Assembly: GCA_028279345.1 (NCBI GenBank)
Contig: JANQNY010000029.1
Coordinates: forward strand, 1-43,537
Length of the DNA: 43,537 nucleotides
Direction: 5' to 3'
Source: Geminicoccaceae bacterium
Lineage (GTDB): Bacteria > Pseudomonadota > Alphaproteobacteria > Geminicoccales > Geminicoccaceae
Part shown: positions 25,388 to 34,114 of the stretch, piece by piece
How positions within the stretch are numbered: position 1 is the first letter of the stretch
How the letters are laid out: the number at the start of each line of letters is the position of its first letter
Program-made: the position numbers and the translations under genes
The notes under the pieces: model-generated
The model's database searches: none
Told to the model about the DNA's origin: nothing
What the model saw: the letters and a program-made list of their open reading frames with translations, nothing else

Positions 25388-27631
25388 TCAAGGCACCGCC
25401 TGGACGAAGCTCGCGATGACCTTCTTGCGGCCAGCCTTGTCGAAGGCGATGTCGAGCTTGTCGCCGTCGACCGCCTCGATCCGCCCGTAGCCGAACTTGT
25501 CGTGGAAGATCCGCATGCCGATGTCGAACCCGCCATCGGCATCGGGCACAATCTCCGCGACCGCCTCGACGATCGGGCCCTTCCTCGACCGCGCGGCGTT
25601 GAATCGCGCCAGCGGATCGCCGTCGCGGCGCGGCGGCAAACCCGGGGAGCGCAGGCGGTTGGCGGCGAAGCCGTCCCGGTGCAGGAACTCGCAATGCTCG
25701 GCCGGCAACTCGTCGACGAAGCGCGACGGGAGCGACGACACCCAGCCCTGGTAGAGCCGCCGATTGGCGGCGAACAGCACGAAGCAACGCCGCCGCGAGC
25801 GGGTGATGCCGACATACGCGAGCCGCCGTTCCTCTTCGAGCGCCGCACGACCGCCCTCGTCGAGCGCCCGCTGGTTCGGGAACACGCCTTCCTCCCATCC
25901 ACCCAGAAAGACCGTGTCGAACTCGAGCCCCTTGGCCCCGTGCAGCGTCATGATCGTCGCCATGTCGCTCGTGGGGTCGGTGACGTTCTCCATCACCAGG
26001 CTGACATGCTCCAGAAAGCCCGAGAGGCTCTCGAACTCGCCGACCGCGTGCACCAGCTCCTTCAAATTGTCGAGGCGGCCCGGCGCGTCCGGCGATTTGT
26101 CCGCCTGCCACATCGCCACATAGCCCGATTCCTCGAGCACGGTCTCGCAGAGTTCGCGAGCGGGTGCGGTCTCCATCAGCCCCCGCCACCGCTCGAAGGT
26201 AGCGACTAGGTCGCTGAGCGCCCGGCGTGGCTTGGGCTTGAGCTCGTCGGTCTCGACCAGCTCGCGCACCGCCGCATGGAGGCTGCAGTCGCGCGCGCGT
26301 GCGTAAGCCCGAAGATGAGCGAGCGTGCTGTCGCCGAGCCCGCGGCGGGGCACGTTGACGATCCGTTCGAGCGCCAGGTCGTCGTCGGGCTGCGCGATGA
26401 CGCGGAGATAGGCGATGGCGTCCCTGATCTCGGCGCGCTCGTAGAACCGCGGACCGCCAACGACCCGGTAAGGCAACCCGATGGCGATGAAGCGCTCCTC
26501 GAAGGAGCGCGTCTGAAAGCCGGCGCGGACGAGCACGGCAGCACCACGCAGGGGTTCACCGGCGCGCTGCAACGCCTCGAGTTCCTCGCCGACGAACCGC
26601 GCTTCCTCCTCGTCGTCCCAGAGGCCCGCGACCCGCACCGGCTCGCCGGCGACGTCGTCGGTCCAGAGCGTCTTGCCGTGGCGGCTCTCATTGTGGGTGA
26701 TGAGTCGCGACGCGCAGCCGAGGATGTGGCCGGTCGAGCGGTAGTTGCGCTCGAGCCTGACGACCGCCGCGCCGGGGAAGTCCTGCTCGAAGCGGAGGAT
26801 GTTGCCGACCTCGGCACCCCGCCATGAGTAGATCGACTGATCGTCGTCGCCAACGCAGGTGACGTTCTTGCGCACCTGGGCAAGCAGCCGGAGCCAGAGA
26901 TACTGCGCGACGTTGGTGTCCTGATACTCGTCGACGAGCACCGCTTTGAAGCGCCGCTGGTACTCCTCCAACACGTCGGCGTGTTCCTTGAACAGCGTCA
27001 GGTTGTGCAGGAGCAGGTCGCCGAAGTCGCAGGCATTCAGGGTCCTGAGACGCGCTTGATAGGCCTTGTAGAGCGCCACGCTGCGGCCGAGAGCGAACTC
27101 ACCATACTCAGCCGTCGGCACGTGGTCGGGCGCCCAGCCGCGGTCCTTCCACCGCTGGATGATGCCGCCGAGGATACGCGGCGGCCACTTCTTGACATCG
27201 AGGTCGGCCGCCTCGATGAGCTGCTTCAAGAGCCGGAGCTGGTCGTCGGTGTCGAGGATCGTGAAGCCGCTCTCCAGGCCCACACGTTCGGCATGGCGAC
27301 GCAGGATGCGCGCGCCGATGCTGTGAAACGTCCCCAGCCACATGCCTTGCACTGGCCGACGCAACAGCTGCTCGACGCGCTCGTTCATCTCGCGCGCGGC
27401 CTTGTTGGTGAAGGTGACCGCCAGCACTTCGCCAGGGCGCGCCCGGCCTTCGAGGAGCATGTGCGCGAGCCGCGTGGTGAGCACCCTGGTCTTGCCGGTC
27501 CCGGCACCGGCGAGCACCAGGAGCGGTCCGTCGGGTGCGGTGACGGCCGCGAGCTGCTCGGCGTTCAGCCCTTCCAGATGGGGCGGCAAGGTGGCGACGG
27601 GCATCGGTTGGGGCAGGCCCGGCTCGGTCAA
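25388..27631 (-). CDS. uvrD: UvrD/PcrA-type ATP-dependent DNA helicase
   Basis: This 747-residue superfamily I 3'-5' helicase has Walker A LVLAGAGTGKT, motif Ia TFTNKAAREM, motif II VDEYQDTN, motif III GDDDQSIYSWRGA, motif IV RLERNYRST, motif V TLHGAKGLEFD and motif VI YVGITRSRR. The C-terminal 50 residues (FDIGMRIFHDKFGYGRIEAV) form the PcrA/UvrD Tudor-like domain that binds RNA polymerase. It probably acts in nucleotide excision repair and replication-transcription conflict. It is followed closely by prmA. Confidence 0.95.
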   Translation of the reverse strand: MTEPGLPQPMPVATLPPHLEGLNAEQLAAVTAPDGPLLVLAGAGTGKTRVLTTRLAHMLLEGRARPGEVLAVTFTNKAAREMNERVEQLLRRPVQGMWLGTFHSIGARILRRHAERVGLESGFTILDTDDQLRLLKQLIEAADLDVKKWPPRILGGIIQRWKDRGWAPDHVPTAEYGEFALGRSVALYKAYQARLRTLNACDFGDLLLHNLTLFKEHADVLEEYQRRFKAVLVDEYQDTNVAQYLWLRLLAQVRKNVTCVGDDDQSIYSWRGAEVGNILRFEQDFPGAAVVRLERNYRSTGHILGCASRLITHNESRHGKTLWTDDVAGEPVRVAGLWDDEEEARFVGEELEALQRAGEPLRGAAVLVRAGFQTRSFEERFIAIGLPYRVVGGPRFYERAEIRDAIAYLRVIAQPDDDLALERIVNVPRRGLGDSTLAHLRAYARARDCSLHAAVRELVETDELKPKPRRALSDLVATFERWRGLMETAPARELCETVLEESGYVAMWQADKSPDAPGRLDNLKELVHAVGEFESLSGFLEHVSLVMENVTDPTSDMATIMTLHGAKGLEFDTVFLGGWEEGVFPNQRALDEGGRAALEEERRLAYVGITRSRRRCFVLFAANRRLYQGWVSSLPSRFVDELPAEHCEFLHRDGFAANRLRSPGLPPRRDGDPLARFNAARSRKGPIVEAVAEIVPDADGGFDIGMRIFHDKFGYGRIEAVDGDKLDIAFDKAGRKKVIASFVQAVP

Positions 27632-27704
27632 AGGCTGCTCCTAGAGACTTGGATGGACGCGAGCTTAGGCCTGTTCGTGCCTGCGTGAAACCGTCGCCCG
27701 CGGC

Positions 27705-29453
27705 TCAGGCCTCACCGCGTTCGCGGGCCCGCGCCTCGATCAACGCGCTGTGATGAGCAAGCGCCAGGTCGCGTTGGCGGACCTCACCCACGACCATCGG
27801 GTCGGCAGCACTTTTCACCACCGGGATGTGCTCCTCGTCGTGAACGCGGCTCCGCCGCCAGGCAGCTTCGAGGTCATCGTCGGCATGCAGCACCAGCTCA
27901 GGCGAGCGCGCCAGATCGCCCGCCGTGACGGCCGGCGCGTCGCCCGCAGCGAACGCCGCATCGGCCAGGTCCTCGACCTTGACCTCGCCGATGAGATGCC
28001 CCGCATCATCGCAGACGTAGATCGGGACGTGGCTCGAGAGAAACCGTTCCTTCAGTTCCTGCAACGGTGCGTCGATCGGGACCGCGTGGTGCTCGGTCCG
28101 CAGCAGCTCGGCGACGCTGCGGCGCTCGAGCAAGTTGAGCTCGAGCGAACGGCGTATGTTGATACCGGAGCGGGCGAGCTGCCAGGTGAAGAACGAATGC
28201 CCGTGCGCCTGCATCGTGAAGAGTGTCGCGACCGAAACGCTGACCATCAGGGCGAAGGCGAGCTCGTAGTCCTGGGTCAGCTCGAAGATGATCAAGATCG
28301 TCGAGATCGGTGCGCCCAGCACCGCACCTGCCACCGCTCCCATCCCGAGAACGCCATAGACGAGGCCGACCGAGCTGAACGCCGGGAAAGCCAGCTCGGC
28401 CACCTTGTCGAAGGAGACGCCCACCAGGGCGCCAATGACCAGGGCCGGGCTGAAGATTCCGCCACCGAAGCGCGAGCCCAAGCAGAGCGCCGTCGCGAGC
28501 CCTTTCGCGAGGGCCAGGGCGACGAGCACATGCAGCGCGAAGCCGTCGTGGAGCGCCCGCGCGGTGGTCTCGTAGCCGATCCCCAGGACCTCGGGGAAGG
28601 CGACGGCGATGCCACCGACGGCGAGGCCCGCCAGCGCCGGGCGAAGCAGCGGCGGCACATCTAGACGTTCGTGCAGCGCGTCCACCAGCGCGATCGTCTT
28701 GAGCAACGCGATCGCCGCCGCGCCACAGACCAAGCCCAGGATCACGAATGCCGGAACCTCCAGGAACGAGATGACGTCGTGCGCCGGTAGATCGAAGCCG
28801 ATGACATTGCCGTAATGCAGTCGGGCGATGATGGTTCCGACCACGGACGCGATGACGACCGGCGAGAAGGCCGTCAAAGCGTAGTGGCCGACCACCACCT
28901 CGAGCGCAAAGAAGACGCCGGCGATCGGCGCGTTGAAGGCCGCGGCCACCGCCGCCGCCACGCCGCAGCCCAAGAGCGTGCGCGTCGACCGCGCCGGCAG
29001 CGAGAGACGCCTGGCCAGGGCCGAGGCCAAGGTGGCGCCGAGGTGGACGATCGGCCCCTCGCGGCCGACCGAGCCACCGACGCCGATGGCGAGCGCGTTC
29101 ACCAGCGCGGCGCCGGCGCCGGCGCGGCCACGCAGCCGACCACCGTGGAGCGCGCTCGCCTCGATCACCTGCGCGACGCCCTGCGGTTGTGGCATTGGCA
29201 GCACGCGGGTGCAGAGAAACCCGATGGTAAGCCCACCCAGCGCCGGAACGGCTACAATCTGCCAAGCGGGCAACGCCGCCGCGACGTCAGCCAGTGCGCC
29301 GTCGCCGAAAGCGACCCGTTGGATGCCTTGGATGGCGTAGCGAAAGAGGATTGCGCCGATGGACGCGCTGACACCGACGACGACGGCGAGCGCGCCGAGT
29401 ACGATCTGTTCGCTCCGATGCAGCGCCAGCACCTTGCGGAGGAACGTGGTCAT
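27705..29453 (-). CDS. CLC family chloride channel/transporter with CBS domains
   Basis: The 582-residue membrane protein has the CLC selectivity motifs GSVGREGPIVHLGA (gating Glu132) and SRFGGGIFSPALVIGA. Two CBS domains occupy roughly residues 455-575 (PIYVCDDAGHLIGEV; HIPVVKSAADPMVVGEV). In FNAPIAGVFFALEVV, the residue matching the inner proton glutamate of E. coli CLC-ec1 (Glu203) is Val186. The central-serine stretch GSGIP is replaced by PQGVA. The E203V pattern is seen in eukaryotic CLC channels, so uncoupled chloride conduction is possible. ATG 29453 is chosen; 50 upstream codons are unconvincing. It is divergent from the FNR gene. Confidence 0.9.
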   Translation of the reverse strand: MTTFLRKVLALHRSEQIVLGALAVVVGVSASIGAILFRYAIQGIQRVAFGDGALADVAAALPAWQIVAVPALGGLTIGFLCTRVLPMPQPQGVAQVIEASALHGGRLRGRAGAGAALVNALAIGVGGSVGREGPIVHLGATLASALARRLSLPARSTRTLLGCGVAAAVAAAFNAPIAGVFFALEVVVGHYALTAFSPVVIASVVGTIIARLHYGNVIGFDLPAHDVISFLEVPAFVILGLVCGAAAIALLKTIALVDALHERLDVPPLLRPALAGLAVGGIAVAFPEVLGIGYETTARALHDGFALHVLVALALAKGLATALCLGSRFGGGIFSPALVIGALVGVSFDKVAELAFPAFSSVGLVYGVLGMGAVAGAVLGAPISTILIIFELTQDYELAFALMVSVSVATLFTMQAHGHSFFTWQLARSGINIRRSLELNLLERRSVAELLRTEHHAVPIDAPLQELKERFLSSHVPIYVCDDAGHLIGEVKVEDLADAAFAAGDAPAVTAGDLARSPELVLHADDDLEAAWRRSRVHDEEHIPVVKSAADPMVVGEVRQRDLALAHHSALIEARARERGEA

Positions 29454-29608
29454 TGCCCAAACAGCGACGCAAGGTCGCGGCTTACCCAGTCCCTTGCCGG
29501 CGAACACCGCCGAAACGCTGACCTTTCGCGCCGCTGGCCCTGCGCCGCCAAGCCGGCACGCCAACCAGCTATTGAGCCAACCGTCGCTTTCATGGCAGCA
29601 CACGCTCC

Positions 29609-30364
29609 ATGAACATGGGCAATGTCGCCGTCGAGCAAGGATGTCTCCGCGTGACGCCGCTCTCTAGCGGGCGCTGCACCGTCTGTGGCGTTCGCGAAGC
29701 GGCGTTTTGCGCGGTGCTCAGCCCATCCGAGTTGCAGCAGCTGCACGCGATCTCATCGCACAAGATCTTCGAGCAAGGCGAACTCATCGTCGAAGAGGAC
29801 GCCACGGTCCGCCAGGTGGCCAATGTCCTGGGCGGGACGATCAAGCTGTTCAAGCTTCTCCCCGACGGTCGGCAGCAGATCACCGGTTTCTTGTTCGCCG
29901 GAGACTTTTTGGGCCCCATGCTGTCTGGGGAGTATGCGACCTTCGCCGAGGCGGTGGGCCGGGTCGAGCTGTGCGTCTTCGATCAGGACCGGCTGCGCGA
30001 GCGGATGGATGCGTGGCCGCACCTCGAGCGGCGCCTCTTCGAAGACGCCACCGCCACCTTGGACCGAGCGCTCGACTGGATGCTGCTCTTGGGCCGCAAG
30101 ACGGCGGGGGAGCGCGTCGCATCGTTCTTCGTAATGCTGGCCGACCGCGTCGGTCCCAAGGATGAGCCCCAGGCCCTCATCGAGGTGCCGATGAGCCGTT
30201 CGGACATCGCCGACTATCTCGGGCTCACGATGGAAACCGTGAGCCGGCAGATCTCGCAGCTCAAGCGGACGGGCCTCGTGCGTGCGCCGAGCCAGCACAT
30301 GCTTGAGCTCACCGATCTGGCCGCGTTGCGGCGCATTGCCGAGGGCAGCGACGAACGTCGTTAA
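29609..30364 (+). CDS. fnrL: FNR/FnrL-type oxygen-sensing regulator
   Basis: This Crp/Fnr regulator has 251 residues. Cys23, Cys26 and Cys34 (RCTVCGVREAAFC, a CX2CX7C spacing like FnrL) plus Cys122 (VELCVFDQ) can hold the oxygen-labile [4Fe-4S] cluster. A cyclic-nucleotide-type beta barrel follows (about 45-130), then the dimer helix. The winged helix has the FNR-class recognition segment LTMETVSRQISQLK, whose E--SR reads TTGAT half-sites. Low oxygen should give an active dimer that binds TTGAT-N4-ATCAA. One such site lies 7 nt after its own stop codon. Confidence 0.93.
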   Translation: MNMGNVAVEQGCLRVTPLSSGRCTVCGVREAAFCAVLSPSELQQLHAISSHKIFEQGELIVEEDATVRQVANVLGGTIKLFKLLPDGRQQITGFLFAGDFLGPMLSGEYATFAEAVGRVELCVFDQDRLRERMDAWPHLERRLFEDATATLDRALDWMLLLGRKTAGERVASFFVMLADRVGPKDEPQALIEVPMSRSDIADYLGLTMETVSRQISQLKRTGLVRAPSQHMLELTDLAALRRIAEGSDERR

Positions 30365-30370
30365 GGCGCG

Positions 30371-30384
30371 TTGATCTGCGTCAA
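30371..30384 (+). promoter_or_regulatory. FNR/FixK binding site
   Basis: TTGATCTGCGTCAA matches TTGA-N6-TCAA exactly and the FNR consensus TTGAT-N4-ATCAA at 9 of 10 positions. Its centre (30377.5) is 41.5 nt upstream of about 30419, the class II activator position. A -10-like TATCGT at 30406-30411 fits the same start. Confidence 0.7.
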
Positions 30385-30405
30385 GGCGCACTCGGGTAAT
30401 CCAGC

Positions 30406-30411
30406 TATCGT
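30406..30411 (+). promoter_or_regulatory. Candidate -10 hexamer of an FNR-dependent promoter
   Basis: TATCGT matches TATAAT at four of six positions. It is placed so that transcription would begin near 30418, just where a class II FNR site centred at 30377.5 predicts. The opposite strand has no comparable hexamer at the mirrored position. Confidence 0.4.
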
Positions 30412-30417
30412 CAAGGC

Positions 30418-30484
30418 GTTCAAGCAGGGGCCCAGTGCGCGTATCCCCCCTCCACGCGCTGGGCCCTTGCTCTGTTTTTTTGGG
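30418..30484 (+). ncRNA. Candidate FNR-controlled small RNA (hairpin with C-rich anti-SD loop)
   Basis: A transcript from the predicted start at about 30418 would be about 65 nt and consist almost wholly of the terminator hairpin. The 13-nt loop (30442-30454) is TATCCCCCCTCCA, an anti-Shine-Dalgarno sequence. Bases 30444-30453 are perfectly complementary to 9251-9260, the pfk ribosome binding site. Bases 30444-30450 are complementary to 35647-35653 in front of gltA. The same RNA could also arise as the 3' end of fnr mRNA. It may be only the fnr terminator; expression is not shown by sequence. Confidence 0.4.
30423..30481 (+). terminator. Strong rho-independent terminator after the fnr gene
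   Basis: GGGCCCAG (30428-30435) pairs with CTGGGCCC (30459-30466). The stem extends inward by GCGC/CGCG-type pairs around a small bulge. It extends outward by AGCAG (30423-30427) against TTGCT (30467-30471). CTG and seven T (30475-30481) follow. This ends plus-strand transcription from fnr and from the FNR-site promoter. Confidence 0.85.
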
Positions 30485-30582
30485 CCGTTTCGCGTCCCGT
30501 CGACCGGTCAGGGTCGATCGCCACTACCTCCAGCAGTCAGTTTTCGCTACATGACGCCTGCGCATTGCAAGTGGGGACGTTC

Positions 30583-30714
30583 ATGAGCGAGCCAGAGAAG
30601 AGCGGCGGGATCGGCGACCGTGTCAACGAGGCCGTCAACTGGTTGCAGAACCGCTCGCGGAACGAGTGGATCATGCTAGGCATCGGCATCGTGATCGGCC
30701 TCATCATCGGCTGA
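30583..30714 (+). CDS. 43-residue single-pass membrane peptide
   Basis: The short frame reads MSEPEKSGGIGDRVNEAVNW, then LQNRSRNEWIMLGIGIVIGLIIG. It has a soluble, charged N-terminus with an amphipathic helix and a C-terminal transmembrane helix packed with GxxxG-like glycines, ending right at the membrane. GGGGAC lies just upstream of ATG 30583. Codon use is like its neighbours. No family is recognised. It lies about 100 nt after the FNR-linked terminator, so it would need its own promoter or read-through. Confidence 0.6.
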   Translation: MSEPEKSGGIGDRVNEAVNWLQNRSRNEWIMLGIGIVIGLIIG

Positions 30715-30761
30715 CGCCCGTTTCCGGACCCGACCTTACCGACGACGTGGGCGCATGACGC

Positions 30762-31979
30762 TCAATGCGGCGCGGGCGCGACGAGTTCCGTCACGATCTC
30801 GTTCTCGCGCTCGAGCGTGCGATGGACCGGGCAGCGATCGGCGATCTCGAGCAGGCGCGCGCGTTGCGCGTCGTCAAGCGACCCCTCGAACGTTAAGCGC
30901 CGCGTGAGGCGGTCAATCTTGGCGCTGCCGCCACGTTCGCTGTCCTGCGCGTGCACCTTGGCATGGCAGACCTCGACGCCAACACCTTCGAGCGGAAGCT
31001 GCTTGTGCGCCGCGTACATGCGCACGGTCATCGAGGTGCAGACACCCAGCGCCGCTGCCAGCAGATCATAGGGCGACGGCCCCGCATCATCGCCGCCTAC
31101 GCTGGTCGGCTCGTCGGCGACGAGGCGATGATGCCCGACGCGCACCTCCTGCTGAAAGCGCCCGGTCCCCGTCTCGCGCACCTCGACCGCACCTTCGGCC
31201 GGTGGCGGGTCCGCCTCCGCGGGCAGGTAGCGGTCCGCCCACGCGGCGATGACGCCAGCGGCATAGGCCGCGTCGGCCGCATCGGTGAGCAGATGGTCGG
31301 CATCGTCCAGCGAAACGAAGCTCTTCGGGTGCTTCGCCGCCCCAAACAGCTTTCCCGCCTCGTCGATGCCGACGATCTCGTCGCGTGGGGCGTGCAGGAT
31401 GAGGAGCGGCCTGCGGAGCGCTGTCACGTCGGACGCGAGGTCGTGCCGCTCCAGGTCGTCGAGAAACGATTGACCGATGCAGATGCGCTGCCCGCCAATC
31501 ACGATGCAAGCCTCGGCGTCGGCCGGAAGCTTCTCGCCGTCTCGCTTGAACTTCAGGCCGAGATGCGCAGGCGAAGCCGGCGCGCCGATGGTGGCGACCG
31601 CGCGGACGGCGGGCAGGTTGCCCGCTGCCGCGATCACCGCCGCACCGCCCAGCGAGTGCCCGACGAGCAACGTGGCCGGCGCGCCGACCTCGGCCTCGAG
31701 AAAGGTCGCGGCCGCCTCCAGCTCACGCACATTGCCGCTGAAGCCGCTTTCGGCCAGCTCGCCCCCGCTCTGTCCGACACCAGCGAAATCGAAGCGCAGG
31801 ACGCCGATGCCGCGTAGTGCCAGAGCATCGCCGACGCGCCGGGCGGCGTGGCTGCGTCTTGAGCAGGCGAAACAGTGGGCGAAGAGCGCCCACGCGCGCG
31901 GCCGTCCGAGCGGCTGTACCAGCTCGCCCGCGAGCGCGCCCCCGCGGCCGTCGTCGAAGCGAACCCGTTCTTGGCGCAT
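30762..31979 (-). CDS. Alpha/beta hydrolase-OsmC fusion protein
   Basis: Two domains are fused in 405 residues. Residues 1-255 form an alpha/beta hydrolase with nucleophile Ser109 in VGHSLGG, acid Asp200 in HAPRDEIV and base His229 in DDADHLL. Residues 265-405 form an OsmC/Ohr-like domain with the two redox cysteines, Cys314 (LGVCTSMTV) and Cys383 (DRCPVHRTL). The fusion is known as a bifunctional hydrolase/OsmC family. A peroxide- or ester-processing role is likely but the substrate is unknown. It lies 27 nt downstream of comEC on the same strand. Confidence 0.9.
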   Translation of the reverse strand: MRQERVRFDDGRGGALAGELVQPLGRPRAWALFAHCFACSRRSHAARRVGDALALRGIGVLRFDFAGVGQSGGELAESGFSGNVRELEAAATFLEAEVGAPATLLVGHSLGGAAVIAAAGNLPAVRAVATIGAPASPAHLGLKFKRDGEKLPADAEACIVIGGQRICIGQSFLDDLERHDLASDVTALRRPLLILHAPRDEIVGIDEAGKLFGAAKHPKSFVSLDDADHLLTDAADAAYAAGVIAAWADRYLPAEADPPPAEGAVEVRETGTGRFQQEVRVGHHRLVADEPTSVGGDDAGPSPYDLLAAALGVCTSMTVRMYAAHKQLPLEGVGVEVCHAKVHAQDSERGGSAKIDRLTRRLTFEGSLDDAQRARLLEIADRCPVHRTLERENEIVTELVAPAPH

Positions 31980-32006
31980 GGCGCACGTCCTTCCCAGGTG
32001 GGCGCC

Positions 32007-34085
32007 TCAGGGCTGGCGTTGCCACGGGCGCCGGTGCGTGACGTCTGGATAGACGAAACGGAGCGGCTCGGCGTTACGCAAGCGCACCGCGACGGCGCCC
32101 AGGGCGTCAAGCTCAGCGCGCGAGACGGTGCGTGCATCGTCGCAGGCAGCCGCGGCCGCGAGATCGATGACGATCTCGGCGTCGCAGCGGGAGCCGGCCC
32201 CGGTCGTCGCCACCCGCACGCTCTTGCCCTGGTCGGCGATGCGGCAACCGTCGCCGTCGCAGGCGACGCGGCCCGGCGCGCCGGGCGCGAGGGTCTCCTC
32301 GATGCCCAGCGCGCGCCTCCAGCCGCGCAAGACGAACCCGTCCTGCTCGGGCGCCAGCAGCACATAGGTGTCTGGACCGGCGCGCAACACCGCCATCCCG
32401 CCCGCGCGGTCGACGATGACGTCGGGCGGCCGGGCGAGCAGGTACACGACCACGGCCGCGGCAACCGGCACGAACGCCAGCCGCATCAGCCGCCCGCGCC
32501 AAATCGCAGCCCAGAGGCCGGCTAGGACGAGCAGGAGCACGGCGAGCACGGGCGGCTGTGGCAAGGACAGGTTCGAGCCGGGCCAGCTCGTGGCGGTCGT
32601 CGCCGACCAGAGCACGCCGTCGATCCCGAGCCCCATCAGCTTGAGCACCGGCGCGTCGAGACCCAGCGGCATCAACAGAAGCGCCACGAGGCCCAGCGGC
32701 ATGATCCAGAACGCCATGAGGGGCACAGCCACCAGATTGGCCAGGATCCCATAGGTCGGCAGCCGGCCGAAATGGTAGACGGCAAAGGGTGCTGTCGCGA
32801 TCGTCGCGACGAGCGTCGTCACCAGCACGCCCAGCACGTAGAGCGCGATGTGCTGGCTCCACCAAGCCTCGCGGTCGGGGCGCCGCCAACGCCAACGCTC
32901 GTAGAAGGCGACCAGCGCCGTCACCGCGGCAAACGACATCTGGAAGGACGCGCCGAACAACGCCGCGGGATCGATCGCCAGCACCACACACGCGGCGAGC
33001 GCCACGAGCCGGAGCGAGATGGCGTCCCGATCCAGCAGCAAGCCGACGAGCACGAGGCCCGTCATCATGAAGGCGCGCTGGGTGGGCACGGGCGCCCCGG
33101 CGAGGAGGAGGTAGGCGAGCGCCGTGAGCAATGCGGCGACCGCCGCCACCCGATGCGCCGCGACGCGCAGTGCAAGCCATGGCCAGAGGCAGATGGCGTA
33201 GCGGATGAAGAGGAACGCCGTACCGGCGACGAGGCCGATATGCAGCCCGGAGATGGCCAGGAGATGGGCGAGTCCCGAGCGCTGCATCACCGTCCAGACG
33301 CGTTCGGTGATGTCGCCCCGGAGGCCGGTCAAGAGTGCTGCGGCAACCCCACCCGTCTCCCCCGGCAGCACGCTCACCGCGTGCCGCGCGATGCGGCGGC
33401 GCACCTCGGCAACGCTGAGCCCCGCCTCGTCGGCCAAGCCCACCCGATCGACCGCCCCATAGGCCCAGCCGACGGCACCGATGCCATGGAAATAGGCCCA
33501 GCGGCCGAAGTCGAAGCCGCCCGGCAGGACCGGTTCGGACGGGGGCAAGAGCCGCGCGCGCAGGCGGACGCTGTCGCCGACGTGGAGATCGTCGGGGAGT
33601 GACCGTGCCGTGACGCGGGCGCGCTCCGGCAGGTCGTCCCGCCGCGTCGTCAGATCCAAGGTCAAGCGCGCTCCAGCGGCGCGGGGCTCGACCAGCACGA
33701 CCCGCCCTTCGATCGTGGCCGTCAGTGGTGAGATCGGCCGCGGCTGGTCGAGCCGGATCGTCTGCCACTGCGCCAGCGCGAAGCCGGCGCATAGGAAGGC
33801 GATCGTGAGCGCCGTCGCGCGTCCGGCGAGGCTTCGCGACCTGGCCGCGACGAGCGCGCCCAAAGCGCCAACCACGGCAACGCCCAAGACCCAGCCGGGC
33901 GGCTCGACCGCGAGCGCGAAGTAGCAGGCGATGCCACCGGCGAGCGGCACCGGCAGCAGCAGAAACCAGCGCTCGCGCTGCGCGAGCAGCGCCACCGTCT
34001 GGCGAAGCAGCCACAGCGCGAGCGCAGCGCCAATGCCGCTGCGCTTGTCGTGGAGCTGGCCTGTGCTAACCCTTGCCGACCTCAT
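32007..34085 (-). CDS. comEC: ComEC/Rec2-type DNA uptake channel protein
   Basis: ComEC forms the inner-membrane channel for single-stranded DNA uptake in transformation. The 692-residue protein has N-terminal helices and an OB-like DUF4131 region ([32 protein letters not shown]). The Competence domain carries the hallmark [19 protein letters not shown], followed by about eight more helices. The C-terminal metallo-beta-lactamase domain found in longer ComEC proteins is absent, as is common in Alphaproteobacteria. ATG 34085 lies 29 bp from the divergent gltX start. No other competence genes are visible here. Confidence 0.9.
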   Translation of the reverse strand: MRSARVSTGQLHDKRSGIGAALALWLLRQTVALLAQRERWFLLLPVPLAGGIACYFALAVEPPGWVLGVAVVGALGALVAARSRSLAGRATALTIAFLCAGFALAQWQTIRLDQPRPISPLTATIEGRVVLVEPRAAGARLTLDLTTRRDDLPERARVTARSLPDDLHVGDSVRLRARLLPPSEPVLPGGFDFGRWAYFHGIGAVGWAYGAVDRVGLADEAGLSVAEVRRRIARHAVSVLPGETGGVAAALLTGLRGDITERVWTVMQRSGLAHLLAISGLHIGLVAGTAFLFIRYAICLWPWLALRVAAHRVAAVAALLTALAYLLLAGAPVPTQRAFMMTGLVLVGLLLDRDAISLRLVALAACVVLAIDPAALFGASFQMSFAAVTALVAFYERWRWRRPDREAWWSQHIALYVLGVLVTTLVATIATAPFAVYHFGRLPTYGILANLVAVPLMAFWIMPLGLVALLLMPLGLDAPVLKLMGLGIDGVLWSATTATSWPGSNLSLPQPPVLAVLLLVLAGLWAAIWRGRLMRLAFVPVAAAVVVYLLARPPDVIVDRAGGMAVLRAGPDTYVLLAPEQDGFVLRGWRRALGIEETLAPGAPGRVACDGDGCRIADQGKSVRVATTGAGSRCDAEIVIDLAAAAACDDARTVSRAELDALGAVAVRLRNAEPLRFVYPDVTHRRPWQRQP

Positions 34086-34114
34086 CGATCGGCCCGCCCC
34101 CGAGGAAATCGACG

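Noticed and set aside
29454..29608. FNR autoregulation site between the CLC and fnr genes
   Set aside because: No TTGA-N6-TCAA or close variant is present in this intergenic region.
30371..30586. A 71-codon frame covering the FNR box and terminator
   Set aside because: It has no ribosome binding site, runs straight through the terminator hairpin and shows no protein character.
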